In this document: positions 16,813 through 24,904 of the stretch, piece after piece
How the letters are laid out: each line of letters starts with the position of its first letter
How positions within the stretch are numbered: the first letter of the stretch is position 1
Assembly (NCBI RefSeq): GCF_000016165.1
Contig: NC_009253.1
Coordinates: forward strand, 2,824,332-2,888,331
Length of the DNA stretch: 64,000 bases
Direction of reading: 5' to 3'
Source of the DNA: Desulforamulus reducens MI-1
GTDB lineage: Bacteria; Bacillota; Desulfotomaculia; Desulfotomaculales; Desulfotomaculaceae
Translations under genes and position numbers: made by a program
The notes under the pieces: generated by a model
What the model was told of the DNA's origin: nothing
Database searches by the model: none
What the model saw: only the letters and a program-made list of their open reading frames with translations

Positions 16813-18188
16813 TTTGTCCCTCCATTCGGTATCCTCTTAAGTTCAGCCATCTTATTAATCCATCCAAGTTTATAACCCCGACGGAGCGCAATTTCTTCTA
16901 AGTCAGTTATGTTTCTAGCCTGCCTAATCTCTTGTTTCTTTCTCTGGCGTTCAATCTCGTCAACCTTAACCAGCTCACCCTGGCGTTTATCAGGTTCTGC
17001 CCGCTCAGTTGGTGCGTATTGATAACCACACAGCGGACAGACAGGTGCAGGTCGGTGGGCTGCGTAACATTTTGGGCACTGCCTTAGGGAGACTTCCCTG
17101 GGACCGGTGCTGTTTTTCTTTTTTCCTTCGAGAGACCACGACCGGTCCTCATCCGGTAGACCATGACGGTAACAGTTCCCCACGTGGTCAATAATAATGG
17201 CCACCTTATCAGGGTTATCCTTATCTGGACGCATAGGGCGCATAGATTGTTGAATATGCAGCGTCAGAGACTGGGTAGGCCTAAGCAGCAATACCGCCTC
17301 CATAGCCGGAACATCAAACCCCTCGGAAATTAAGTCAACGTTACACAGCACCTTAATATTACCGGTGCGAAACTGGTCAATAGCCGCCTTCCGTACTCCC
17401 TGCTCTGTTTCCCCATCTATGTGCTGAGCTGGTATCCCAGCAGCACGAAACATTTCTGCAGTGTGCTCAGAGTGAGCACGACTCACACAGTAAGCGATGG
17501 CCCGCTTGCCATCAGTCAGTTTTTTATACTGCTCGATAGCATCCCCGATGATCTCTGATCTGTCCATAGCAAGGGTGATATCTGACTTAATGTAGTCCCC
17601 ATACTTCACCCGCAAGCCGTCCAGATTTGCCTTTACGGGCGGGGCAAAGTATTTGTAAGGGGTTAGGTTACCCCACTCAATTAACTGTTTCACAGACGGC
17701 CCCAGCACCAGTGATTCGAAGATATCTCCCATGCCGTCGCCGTTTGTCCTGGCCGGCGTGGCAGTTAAACCAATAACAAAGGCTTGAGGAAATGCCTCCA
17801 TTAGCTTGACCCATGTATTTGCCTTGGCGTGGTGGCTTTCGTCGAAAATTATCACATTTGGCGGATTGATACGATCTAGCCTCCTGGCGACAGTGAAAAT
17901 GCTACCAATCTGGATCTGGTCCCCGGTAGCCGAACACCCTGGGGCGATAATCCCATGCTGTATACCCATGGCTGTAAATGTTTCACTTGACTGGTCTATA
18001 AGCTCCTGACGGTGGACAGCAAATAGTACGGACTGTCCACGGGTGGCGGATTGTGCGGCCATCCACGCCATAATTACCGTCTTTCCAGCACCACAGGGAG
18101 CAACTATACAGGTTTTACGGCGTCCGGAACGAAATTCATCCCGGACGCCTTCAATGAGTAATTCTTGATATGGTCTTAACTTGAACAT
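16809..18188 (-). CDS. Phage DEAD/DEAH-box helicase (type III restriction-like)
   Basis: 459 residues with an N-terminal 'LRPYQELLIEGVRDEF' Q-like motif, Walker A 'APCGAGKT' (30-37), DESH at ~117-120, 'GLTATPAR' motif III, and 'CNVDLISEGFDVP' plus 'QSMRPMRPD' motifs V and VI. A zinc ribbon (CPKC and CPLC) follows near residue 380. It belongs to superfamily 2 and is adjacent to the VRR-NUC nuclease and SSB genes, so it probably acts in phage replication or recombination. Confidence 0.92.
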   Translation of the reverse strand: MFKLRPYQELLIEGVRDEFRSGRRKTCIVAPCGAGKTVIMAWMAAQSATRGQSVLFAVHRQELIDQSSETFTAMGIQHGIIAPGCSATGDQIQIGSIFTVARRLDRINPPNVIIFDESHHAKANTWVKLMEAFPQAFVIGLTATPARTNGDGMGDIFESLVLGPSVKQLIEWGNLTPYKYFAPPVKANLDGLRVKYGDYIKSDITLAMDRSEIIGDAIEQYKKLTDGKRAIAYCVSRAHSEHTAEMFRAAGIPAQHIDGETEQGVRKAAIDQFRTGNIKVLCNVDLISEGFDVPAMEAVLLLRPTQSLTLHIQQSMRPMRPDKDNPDKVAIIIDHVGNCYRHGLPDEDRSWSLEGKKKNSTGPREVSLRQCPKCYAAHRPAPVCPLCGYQYAPTERAEPDKRQGELVKVDEIERQRKKQEIRQARNITDLEEIALRRGYKLGWINKMAELKRIPNGGTK

Positions 18189-18191
18189 GGT

Positions 18192-18866
18192 TTAAAAGGG
18201 GATATCGTCAATATTGCCCTGGAACCCGTTAGCCGGAGGTTGCTGTCCTTGCCCCTGACCCTGGAACTGGAAATCAATCTGTCCCTGGGGAGGCTGACCA
18301 TTAGGTGGCCCAGCAGGTGTTTGTTGATATCCTGGTGGTTGTTGCTGATACTGTCCGGGTTGCTGGCTGTACTGCCCTGGCGGCGGCCCTTGTGGTGGCA
18401 TTTGTCCAGGGTATCCTTGTGGTAGTGGGTATCCTCCCTGAGAAGGCGGAATATAACCAGGTGGTTGTTGGAAACCCTGCTGCTGGTATCCCTGAGGTGG
18501 CCCCTGGTATTGTTGCTGTTGAGCAGGTGGCTGGTTAGGTGATTGCTGTTGATTATCCTGTTTTGGCCCAATAAAGGTAATTGAATTAACCATAATTTTT
18601 ACTGCGGAACGTTTCTGACCTGTTTGTTGGTCATCCCAGCGTTCTTGCTGTAAGCGGCCGGAAACACCAACCTCACGGCCCTTAGTTAAGTTATTGGCAA
18701 TTGTTTCAGCGGTCTTTTCAAAAGCAGTGCAGTCAAAAAAATCAGCCTCATCCTTATTGCCATATCTCTGTACAGCGATAGACATATTGGTTACCGCTTT
18801 ACCATTCTGGGTATATCTTAGTTCTGGGTCACGGGTTAAGCGACCAATAATGTTGACAGAGTTCAT
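18192..18866 (-). CDS. ssb: Single-stranded DNA-binding protein with long Gln/Pro/Gly-rich tail
   Basis: 224 residues. The first ~110 are an OB fold (MNSVNIIGRLTRDPELRYTQ, then 'FFDCTAFEKTAETIANNLTK'). Residues ~115-215 are an unusually long Gln/Pro/Gly/Tyr-rich linker, followed by the acidic tip DDIPF that recruits partner proteins. It lies between ERF and helicase. The linker is encoded by imprecise repeats, so its length may vary between relatives. The last codons are three bases from the helicase gene. Confidence 0.95.
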   Translation of the reverse strand: MNSVNIIGRLTRDPELRYTQNGKAVTNMSIAVQRYGNKDEADFFDCTAFEKTAETIANNLTKGREVGVSGRLQQERWDDQQTGQKRSAVKIMVNSITFIGPKQDNQQQSPNQPPAQQQQYQGPPQGYQQQGFQQPPGYIPPSQGGYPLPQGYPGQMPPQGPPPGQYSQQPGQYQQQPPGYQQTPAGPPNGQPPQGQIDFQFQGQGQGQQPPANGFQGNIDDIPF

Positions 18867-18868
18867 AT

Positions 18869-19513
18869 TTACACCATCCTTTGTTGTAAGTATCCTTGTG
18901 CTTCGCTGACCATGGTTGCCAACTCTGGGTCTGTTAGTTGGTTAGCTGGTTTATGGTAACGCTGTTGCAGATAATTTGGCAGGGAATTCACATCCCATCC
19001 TAGTTGATGCCAGAGGCCGACAAGCTCCTGCACTCTGGGTGTGTTTGGTAAGGGGGCTACTGCTGGTTGTTGCCCTTGGTTGGTGAATTCGGTTTTATCA
19101 GTATTACTGTCGGCTTCGGGATTATCCCCGGTTTCAATATTCAAAGCTGTCAACCAAGCGTACTTAAGGGCCATGGTTTGGGCCTTAGCGACTGCCTTGT
19201 CACCCGGATCTGTACCGGTACCCAAACTGGTGACGGTTACTGATTCGCCGGAATCGGCATCAATGATGGTTAACTTGCACTGAACGGTTACAAGCTGCCA
19301 TACGCCACCCCGGGAAGTGGATTTTTCTTTTTCTGACAGGATTGAAAACTCCGGCACACTAGCCATATTGGCCTGCACCAGGGCATCGTTAACTTTGCCA
19401 AGAATAGCGGCAGCTGAAACATACTTATATTTTTGCTCCTTATTGGTAGAATCTTTTTGTACATATTCGCAGGCTTTAGCCACTTGGACTAGTTTCGCTG
19501 CAATACTCTTCAA
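18869..19513 (-). CDS. erf: ERF family single-strand annealing recombinase
   Basis: 214 residues. The ERF core is seen in 'AKLVQVAKACEYVQKDSTNK', 'YVSAAAILGKVNDALVQANM' and the conserved 'SLGTGTDPGDKAVAKAQTMA' followed by 'LKYAWLTALNIETGD'. The C-terminal ~90 residues are variable and end with a helix. ERF proteins anneal single strands and circularise phage DNA, working with SSB, whose gene is next. Confidence 0.92.
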   Translation of the reverse strand: MKSIAAKLVQVAKACEYVQKDSTNKEQKYKYVSAAAILGKVNDALVQANMASVPEFSILSEKEKSTSRGGVWQLVTVQCKLTIIDADSGESVTVTSLGTGTDPGDKAVAKAQTMALKYAWLTALNIETGDNPEADSNTDKTEFTNQGQQPAVAPLPNTPRVQELVGLWHQLGWDVNSLPNYLQQRYHKPANQLTDPELATMVSEAQGYLQQRMV

Positions 19514-19523
19514 TTAGCCCACC

Positions 19524-20018
19524 TCACTGAATCCGAATGTGATAACCCTGGTGGATCTCAGCACCGGGAACTTCAGCCCCACGCTTTATATCGTCTAATA
19601 TTGCTTTCTTATCCACAGCAGGCGGCGGAGGTGGCGAAATAACCAGGTATTTAAACGGAAGTAATGAGGCATCTAGGACATTGACACTGGCAGGGTTTTT
19701 CTGCCTACGGACAGTGCCGATATCGGTCTGTACCTTATCCTTAGCGGTTGTCTCTAGCGCCCGAAGCAGATAATCTTTGAGCCACTTAATGCGATTTTCC
19801 GTTGCCTTTTTCTTGTCAGCCAGACGTTTTGCCTCGCGTTCAAATCCCTCACCTGAAACTTCGAGAGATTTAATTATTTTTGCCACTCCACCCACCTTAA
19901 CCTCAAAGGCTTCTTCGATAGATTGCAGGGTATTCTCCAATACCTGAAGGTCTACATCTTCATCGTTTAGAAGATTAAAAATCTCGTTAAACGTACCAGT
20001 AAGCTCATAAAGTTTCAT
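19524..20018 (-). CDS. Siphovirus Gp157 family protein
   Basis: 164 residues starting MKLYELTGTFNEIFNLLNDE. A long helical middle contains 'EREAKRLADKKKATENRIKW' and 'LKDYLLRALETTAKDKVQTD', then the typical 'TVRRQKNPASVNV' and a proline run. This is the Gp157 pattern. The family is linked to phage replication and host interference, but its function is not fixed. Its ATG overlaps the stop of the 29-residue ORF upstream (ATGA), suggesting coupled translation. Confidence 0.9.
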   Translation of the reverse strand: MKLYELTGTFNEIFNLLNDEDVDLQVLENTLQSIEEAFEVKVGGVAKIIKSLEVSGEGFEREAKRLADKKKATENRIKWLKDYLLRALETTAKDKVQTDIGTVRRQKNPASVNVLDASLLPFKYLVISPPPPPAVDKKAILDDIKRGAEVPGAEIHQGYHIRIQ

Positions 20019-20104
20019 TCGGTGTCCTCCTCAAGATCGTCTTTGACCAGTTCGCAATCAGGAGTGCAGTTAAGGCACTCCTGACCGTTTAATGCACATT
20101 TCAT
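20015..20104 (-). CDS. 29-residue Cys-rich micro-protein
   Basis: ATG 20104 to TGA 20015, starting MKCALNGQECLNCTPDCELV with four cysteines and an acidic end. Both its start and its stop overlap neighbouring frames as ATGA. Its last codons hold the GAGGAGG ribosome site for the Gp157 gene. A metal-binding knuckle is possible. Too short for statistical support. Confidence 0.4.
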   Translation of the reverse strand: MKCALNGQECLNCTPDCELVKDDLEEDTE

Positions 20105-20217
20105 TTAACACTCAACCTTTCACGACATAACCACATATCACTCATAGCTACCGGGTACCGGTCGCAGTTGCCAAGGCAATGACCAGCGTCATAGCATCCC
20201 TGCAGTGCAGGAACCAC
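20101..20217 (-). CDS. 38-residue Cys-containing micro-protein
   Basis: GTG 20217 to TGA 20101. 'GCYDAGHCLGNCDRYP' and a final 'WLCRERL' give four Cys and one His, resembling a small zinc knuckle. It lies 7 bases after the preceding gene and its stop overlaps the next micro-ORF. The start has no clear Shine-Dalgarno, so it may depend on re-initiation. Confidence 0.35.
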   Translation of the reverse strand: MVPALQGCYDAGHCLGNCDRYPVAMSDMWLCRERLSVK

Positions 20218-20223
20218 CTCAAT

Positions 20224-20634
20224 TCATCCAGGCTGTTGTTTTTCACCCTGAACTGCAAGGTAATCTATAACCATATGTCTGTGGTAATTTAGCAGATTGA
20301 TCAACTTAATTGCAGTACCATTGCACCGCCCTGGGGCATCCTTAGTAATAAACATCTTGAAACCCGTATTATTGTCTGGCGCAATTCTGACACCCTGCAG
20401 CTTTAGTGCATTAATAAGCAACTTAATATCAACAGGATTGCTATTTAGAGCAAAGTAGCCCATTAACTGCGACCGATTCTTTTTGATTTCTCTTAGGATC
20501 TCCTTGGCCGGATCCGGGACGGAATTAATATCCCATGGCATCGATATGTTGATTTGACCGTCCCTGGGAGATATGTTAATCTCGATGGACCGGGCCCGAG
20601 CAAGTAACTCAGTTATTTCCATTTCTTTAACCAC
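20224..20634 (-). CDS. TubC docking-domain-like phage protein
   Basis: 136 residues from GTG 20634 (ATG 20622 is also possible). The N terminus has the layout seen in TubC docking-like phage proteins: a first helix (MEITELLARARSIEINISPR), a short beta strand pair (DGQINISMPW), then 'PAKEILREIKKNRSQLMGYF'. The rest contains a second copy-like segment (IKLLINALKLQGVRIAP). The domain mediates protein contacts. The partner here is unknown. It overlaps the upstream zinc-ribbon gene by 22 bases. Confidence 0.6.
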   Translation of the reverse strand: MVKEMEITELLARARSIEINISPRDGQINISMPWDINSVPDPAKEILREIKKNRSQLMGYFALNSNPVDIKLLINALKLQGVRIAPDNNTGFKMFITKDAPGRCNGTAIKLINLLNYHRHMVIDYLAVQGEKQQPG

Positions 20635-20807
20635 TTTTCTTTAGGCGTAAAAGTAGTTACCGTAAGCCCAAAGGCCCAAAATCCACTGCTATCGCGATGC
20701 CATTTCACACCACAGTTTGGACAATTACTTTCTTTGCGGTTCTGGTGAAAAATCATATCTCGACCACAGATACATTGTGGAGTTAATACGATCTTTGCTG
20801 TAGCCAT
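20613..20807 (-). CDS. Small zinc-ribbon protein
   Basis: 64 residues with 'CICGRDM' and 'NCPNCGVKWHR', giving two cysteine pairs typical of a zinc ribbon, and a basic C terminus (KEKWLKKWK). Lies in the string of small early phage genes. Function unknown. Confidence 0.6.
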   Translation of the reverse strand: MATAKIVLTPQCICGRDMIFHQNRKESNCPNCGVKWHRDSSGFWAFGLTVTTFTPKEKWLKKWK

Positions 20808-20849
20808 AACCGGAAATCCTTAACGGTTCCATAGAAACTGGTTAAACCT

Positions 20850-21011
20850 TTACGCATTAGATTCACCGTCCTTAATGGGGATTGAGCCGGTGGTCTTTAC
20901 TTCAAAGATTTGGCCACAGTCATGACAGATAACAGTTACATCATTTTGGCCAATCACGGTAGCATCAAGATTAGTTCCCCAGCACACGGGACAGGATTTT
21001 ATATCTAACAT
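20850..21011 (-). CDS. 53-residue zinc-ribbon protein
   Basis: ATG 21011 follows GGAGGT at seven bases. The protein starts MLDIKSCPVCWGTNLDATVI and has a second pair in 'ICHDCGQIFEV', a complete C-x2-C / C-x2-C zinc ribbon. The strong ribosome site and intact motif make it a real gene. Role unknown. Confidence 0.7.
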   Translation of the reverse strand: MLDIKSCPVCWGTNLDATVIGQNDVTVICHDCGQIFEVKTTGSIPIKDGESNA

Positions 21012-21107
21012 TTGGTAACCTCCGATTATTTTTATTTAGCGACATCGGCTACCGCCAGACTTGACCTTATGTAGTGTTGATGGTAAGTTAATGGGTAAGA
21101 GATTTTT

Positions 21108-21134
21108 TGTGGCCCTTTTGTAGGGCTCTTTTTT
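21108..21134. terminator. Weak bidirectional hairpin after the Spo0A-like gene
   Basis: GCCCT, a five-base loop and AGGGC, followed on the plus strand by TCTTTTTT and flanked on the minus strand by a run of A then T. It may end transcription of the frameshifted gene. The short stem keeps confidence low. Confidence 0.4.
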
Positions 21135-21604
21135 ATTTCTGTAGCTTTAGGAGTTCTACACACCAACTAAGGAATTGCATATTAGTTGGTTGATCAAAGT
21201 ACTTGTCAAAATAGTCGTTGCATTTAGCTTCAGCTATCGCTATGGCATGCCTTATTGATCTTTCTACTGCTTGGAGTGGTATTAAACTCTGTCGCAACCG
21301 CAGGGTAAAGCTTTTTAGTTGCTTCGAACTTCATCGTTCTGTTTTCTATAATTAGCTTGATAGCTGACCTGGCGTAGTGATAACCTTGCACGTGAGACGG
21401 GATGCCTATATCCCAAAGCAATTGAGTGATCTGGTCATCAATACTGGCAACCGGTCTTTCAACCGTTGTTGGCTCACTAATAGGGGCTTGTCCATCTAAC
21501 GCTGGCGCCAAAACCGGATATACTGCAAGAAACTGTTCAGCCATTGTTTTAGCCTGCTCCAGTGCTTCAATTGGGTTACATTGTTGTGTGGCACTCTGCA
21601 TCAT
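21133..21604 (-). pseudogene. Phage protein with Spo0A-like DNA-binding domain, frameshifted in the recognition helix
   Basis: ATG 21604 opens a frame whose second half reads like the Spo0A effector domain (ITQLLWDIGIPSHVQGYHYA, then 'AIKLIIEN' and 'LYPAVATEFNTTPSS'). At about 21268 the frame breaks, and it stops early at 21230. Moving to the other frame restores 'VERSIRHAIAIAEAKC', the Spo0A recognition-helix pattern, and continues to TAA 21133. AGC A GTA suggests loss of two bases. An intact product would be ~157 residues. Phage copies may compete with host Spo0A for 0A boxes. A sequencing error is possible. Confidence 0.75.
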
Positions 21605-21656
21605 TTTCTACACCTCCTTTTAATGGTTTAGGCTTGCGCTCGTTTAGAGCTGCCTT

Positions 21657-21737
21657 TTACCTTCCTTCAGCCCTGCGGTTCTGTCGGGCTAATTGACGCC
21701 GTTCTTTTCGGCCTGGGTTTTTCTTCAAGCTAGTCAC
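21657..21737 (-). CDS. 26-residue basic micro-protein
   Basis: GTG 21737 to TAA 21657, with AGAGAGG upstream. The sequence (MTSLKKNPGRKERRQLARQN) is nearly all Arg, Lys, Gln and Asn. It might bind nucleic acid, but such a short frame could be chance. Confidence 0.3.
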   Translation of the reverse strand: MTSLKKNPGRKERRQLARQNRRAEGR

Positions 21738-21745
21738 CTGCCTCT

Positions 21746-22363
21746 CTAGTACCGATACTTGCTGTAAACTGCCTTACTAACCGATAAACCTAAACCGAAA
21801 TTTTGATTAACGTTCATAAGATTAACAGTGTCATCTAAAATCTGCTGGCGCTGGATTAGCATATCCGGAGACATATCACCCTTCTTAAGCATCTTCGGAT
21901 ACCCATGGATGGATGATACTGCCTTATTAGCGATAGTGTTGGCCTTAATAAAATCCACCCTTACTGGTTTTACTAAACCGGCCTTTAGGCGACTCATGGC
22001 TTCCCGCTGGTGCTCTTTGTCCAGCATCCTGAATATCTGGAATCCTTCTAAGCCGGATGCTTGGCGTAGGGTTTTAATGACTGTGAAGATCCAGTCCTCA
22101 AATTGCTCTGCTTCCTTTTTCCTGGAACGTGTGATAACCTTGTAAATTCCGGTTTCTGAGATGATGGATACTTCTTGCTGTCCGCCAAGGGTACTCATTA
22201 AGTGAGTATCCTTTTGACTAGGCTTAAGCTTACGTAACATACTGTCAATTCGTCTGTACTCCAGGGCTTTGGCAATATCAGCCGCTACAGCCCACCAGTC
22301 ACCGGGTTCTTTTTCAACAAAACGGATTTTGTGCCCGTTCCAAATCTCGGTTTTTACGTTCAT
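21746..22363 (-). CDS. BRO-N domain antirepressor-like protein
   Basis: 205 residues. The N-terminal BRO domain shows 'WAVAADIAKALEYRR', 'DTHLMSTLGGQQEVSIISET' and 'GIYKVITRSRKKEAEQFEDW', then 'IFTVIKTLRQASG'. The C-terminal part is a helical module of unknown role. Such proteins act as antirepressors or DNA-binding regulators in phages. It lies between the Cro-like gene, from which a terminator separates it, and the small early genes. Confidence 0.88.
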   Translation of the reverse strand: MNVKTEIWNGHKIRFVEKEPGDWWAVAADIAKALEYRRIDSMLRKLKPSQKDTHLMSTLGGQQEVSIISETGIYKVITRSRKKEAEQFEDWIFTVIKTLRQASGLEGFQIFRMLDKEHQREAMSRLKAGLVKPVRVDFIKANTIANKAVSSIHGYPKMLKKGDMSPDMLIQRQQILDDTVNLMNVNQNFGLGLSVSKAVYSKYRY

Positions 22364-22451
22364 GCGTACTCCTTTCTGTTAAACTCGGTATAACCTTGAT
22401 AGGTATTGCATAACATAGGGTAGACAGGTGTTTGCTTCCGGTAAAAAGTGT

Positions 22452-22481
22452 TTTTTATTAGTGGCCACCCAGGGCCACTAA
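22452..22481 (-). terminator. Rho-independent terminator after the Cro-like gene
   Basis: TTAGTGGCC, a six-base loop and GGCCACTAA, followed on the minus strand by TAAAAAA. It lies only eight bases after the Cro-like stop, so expression beyond it needs readthrough or a second promoter. Confidence 0.7.
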
Positions 22482-22488
22482 TTTTATG

Positions 22489-22752
22489 TTAGGCTCCTTT
22501 GTCAGTTCTTGTTTCTTCACGAAACATAGAGGGAAAAAAATATTTAACTATAGCCTCTGGTTTAATTCCTAAAAACTTGCATACTGCACCTATTTCAGAA
22601 CAAGTGAACTCTGAAATACCATTAATTTTAAGACTGAAAGTGTTCGGGGCTATATTTAAAAAATCTGCCATAGTTCTTGTGGTTTGCCCCTCACTTCTCA
22701 TCTTTCCTTTTAAGGCTTTTAGCTCATGATATCGTTTTTTTGTTTTTTTCAT
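22489..22752 (-). CDS. Cro-like XRE regulator
   Basis: 87 residues, with a helix-turn-helix covering 'RTMADFLNIAPNTFSLKING' and 'FTCSEIGAVCKFLGIKPEAI'. It is divergent from the S24-type repressor, and the shared upstream region holds paired repeats. A ribosome site GGAGGTGGG lies upstream. It is the first gene of the lytic direction, as Cro is in lambda-like switches. Confidence 0.85.
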   Translation of the reverse strand: MKKTKKRYHELKALKGKMRSEGQTTRTMADFLNIAPNTFSLKINGISEFTCSEIGAVCKFLGIKPEAIVKYFFPSMFREETRTDKGA

Positions 22753-22772
22753 TGACCCACCTCCTAAATTTG

Positions 22773-22863
22773 TTTCGTCAGGAAATATTTATAAACTGAT
22801 GGTACATAAAAAAATAAACCCTGTCAATGCCTAACGAAATATTTTTTAGTTAAAATGTATACT
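22773..22863. promoter_or_regulatory. Lysis-lysogeny switch region: promoter and paired operator-like repeats
   Basis: On the minus strand TTGACA (22822-22827), a 17-base spacer and TACCAT (22799-22804) form a good promoter for the Cro-like gene. Two copies of AAATATTTC followed by GTTAGG or CTGACG occur on that strand, one overlapping the region upstream of the promoter (22830-22844) and one downstream (22773-22790). TATACT at 22858-22863 may be the -10 of the repressor on the plus strand. Confidence 0.65.
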
Positions 22864-22934
22864 TTTTATTGCCAAGGGAAACATTTAGATTTATAATAAC
22901 AAATATTAGATTAGTAAGTATGAGGTGTTTAGAA

Positions 22935-23552
22935 ATGGTTGAAACCACGTTTGATATTTTAAAATTCTCAGAAAGGTTAAAAGAATTGATGGAAAATTCT
23001 AATTACAATACGTATTCATTAGCTGAAGCAGTTTTTCTCACACCTGGGACAATTTCAAAATATGTAAACGCGAAAATGGAACCAAAGCGAAACACCATTG
23101 AATTGTTGGCTAAACATTTTCAGGTTAATCCAGCATGGCTGATGGGATATGACGTAGACAAATGGCTTGATGGACAAGCCCCGAAAGCAAAAACAATCCC
23201 TTTTATTAAATCGGCCAATTATGCCGACAACGAAATTGACGGATACGAAGTTGTATCCAGCAGTGAAGAAATTGATCTTTCTTTTTTGGTTCAGGATAAC
23301 AGTATGATTAACGCTAGAATTTTTGAAGGCGACATTGCGTATATAAGTAAACAATCAACGGTAGAAAACGGGGAAATAGCCGCAGTAGTTATAGACGGGG
23401 CTATCACATTAAAAAGGCTTTACATGATGGACAACTCTATTGTTTTACACTCCGAAAATCCTACCATTCCGGATAAAGTGTTATCAAAGAAAGATAAAAA
23501 AGATATTACTATTCTGGGGAAAGTAACTTCCGTTAAATTTAAAGTGAGGTGA
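22935..23552 (+). CDS. CI-like phage repressor (XRE HTH + S24 peptidase domain)
   Basis: The frame is open from 22869, but TGAGGTG seven bases upstream selects ATG 22935, giving 205 residues. The HTH spans 'YNTYSLAEAVFLTPGTISKY' and neighbours (~20-60). The C-terminal S24 domain has the nucleophile region 'VQDNSMINARIFEGDIAYIS' and the lysine 'GAITLKRLYM', so the Ser/Lys dyad for RecA-stimulated self-cleavage appears present. It maintains lysogeny by binding the operators upstream. The integrase gene begins six bases later. Confidence 0.9.
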   Translation: MVETTFDILKFSERLKELMENSNYNTYSLAEAVFLTPGTISKYVNAKMEPKRNTIELLAKHFQVNPAWLMGYDVDKWLDGQAPKAKTIPFIKSANYADNEIDGYEVVSSSEEIDLSFLVQDNSMINARIFEGDIAYISKQSTVENGEIAAVVIDGAITLKRLYMMDNSIVLHSENPTIPDKVLSKKDKKDITILGKVTSVKFKVR

Positions 23553-23558
23553 TAGCCT

Positions 23559-24788
23559 TTGGCAAGCATTAAAAAATTACCTAGCGGCCGCTTCCAGGCT
23601 ACCGTCTTTATTGGCAGGGACGCCAATGGAAAGCAGTTAAAAAAGAAAATTACCTGTGATTCCGAAAAAGAAGTCAAAAAGCTAGCCCGAGACCTGGAAC
23701 AGGAGATTGAAGAACGCAGATATACTAACATGGATAACACAAGGGCATCTGCTTGGTTTGATAACTGGCTGGAGCTAAACAAAAACTCATTGTCACCCTC
23801 AACTTATATGAGTTATAAGATGTATGTTGAAACACACTTCAAGCCTGCCTTTGGTAGTTTCAAGCTAGGGCAGATTAAAGAGCTACACGTTAAGAAATAC
23901 ATTAATGATAAACTAAAAGACCTTTCTTCAACAACAGTAAGAAAGCATATCCTTGTACTACGGAAAATGCTATATGATGCTCTTAAACAAAAGAGCCCTT
24001 GTACTGACATTGAAGTACCAAAGGCCGAAAAGTATAAACCGTATGTGCTTTCAGAGAAGGAATTTGAAAAAATCCATGATGCCGTAAGAGGTACCAGGGA
24101 TGAGCCAATTGTACTGCTGGCTGCCTGGTGTGGCCTTCGCCTAGGCGAGATATTTGGTCTTAAGTGGGACGATGTTAGCTGGGAAAAGGGAACCATCAGA
24201 GTAGATGAAAACATGGCAATATCTGAGGATGGTTATGTTGATAAAAAGCCCAAGTCAGACAACGGACTAAGGAGTGTAGTTGTCCCGCAGCCCCTTATGG
24301 CAATTCTTAAAGATTACAGGATGGAGCAGGCCACACCAGACACAGGCAAGAAAGGCAAGGTTCCTGAGAGCAAAAAAGCCCTTAGGAAATGGATCAGGGT
24401 GCTGTTAAAGAAATACGACAGTAAAACAATCGAAGAAATACCCGAGGAACAAAAAGAAGAATTTCTGGAAGAACTAAGGGAAATTCAGAGTAGAATCTTT
24501 TTAATGCGGCCAGACAGTTACAGCACATACTTTGGTAAATTGATAGATGAAAAGAACCTCCCCCCTATCCGATTCCATGATTTACGCCACTATCATGCTA
24601 CCTGGCTATATAAGCAAGGGATCCCGGACCAATATGCAGCGATGCGCCTTGGCCATGACATCAAAGTTCTTAAAGGGATTTATCAGCATTTAGAGGTAGA
24701 TGTAAAGACGGAAACGGACAATTTAATCAGGGCCGGCTTCGGGGAACACGGGGAACAAAAAGGGAACAAAAGTATTCAAACCATCTAA
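23559..24788 (+). CDS. int: Phage site-specific tyrosine integrase
   Basis: 409 residues from a TTG start. An N-terminal arm-binding domain (MASIKKLPSGRFQATVFIGR) and a SAM-like core-binding domain (~60-150) come first. The catalytic residues are visible: R194 (CGLRLGEIFGLKW), H340 and R343 (FHDLRHYHATW), H366 (RLGHDIKVLKG) and Y375 (IYQHLE). A charged insert (~255-315) lies between them. It sits next to the attachment site in a tRNA-Arg gene, which is its expected target. Confidence 0.95.
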   Translation: MASIKKLPSGRFQATVFIGRDANGKQLKKKITCDSEKEVKKLARDLEQEIEERRYTNMDNTRASAWFDNWLELNKNSLSPSTYMSYKMYVETHFKPAFGSFKLGQIKELHVKKYINDKLKDLSSTTVRKHILVLRKMLYDALKQKSPCTDIEVPKAEKYKPYVLSEKEFEKIHDAVRGTRDEPIVLLAAWCGLRLGEIFGLKWDDVSWEKGTIRVDENMAISEDGYVDKKPKSDNGLRSVVVPQPLMAILKDYRMEQATPDTGKKGKVPESKKALRKWIRVLLKKYDSKTIEEIPEEQKEEFLEELREIQSRIFLMRPDSYSTYFGKLIDEKNLPPIRFHDLRHYHATWLYKQGIPDQYAAMRLGHDIKVLKGIYQHLEVDVKTETDNLIRAGFGEHGEQKGNKSIQTI

Positions 24789-24904
24789 ACGGTTTTTTTA
24801 TTTATCTAAACATTTCCTACTAGGAAACAAATATTGCAAAATATAAAGCACTGAAATATATGACCCAAAGATTATATGCCTATTATTTCTTTGCAAGAAA
24901 TACA

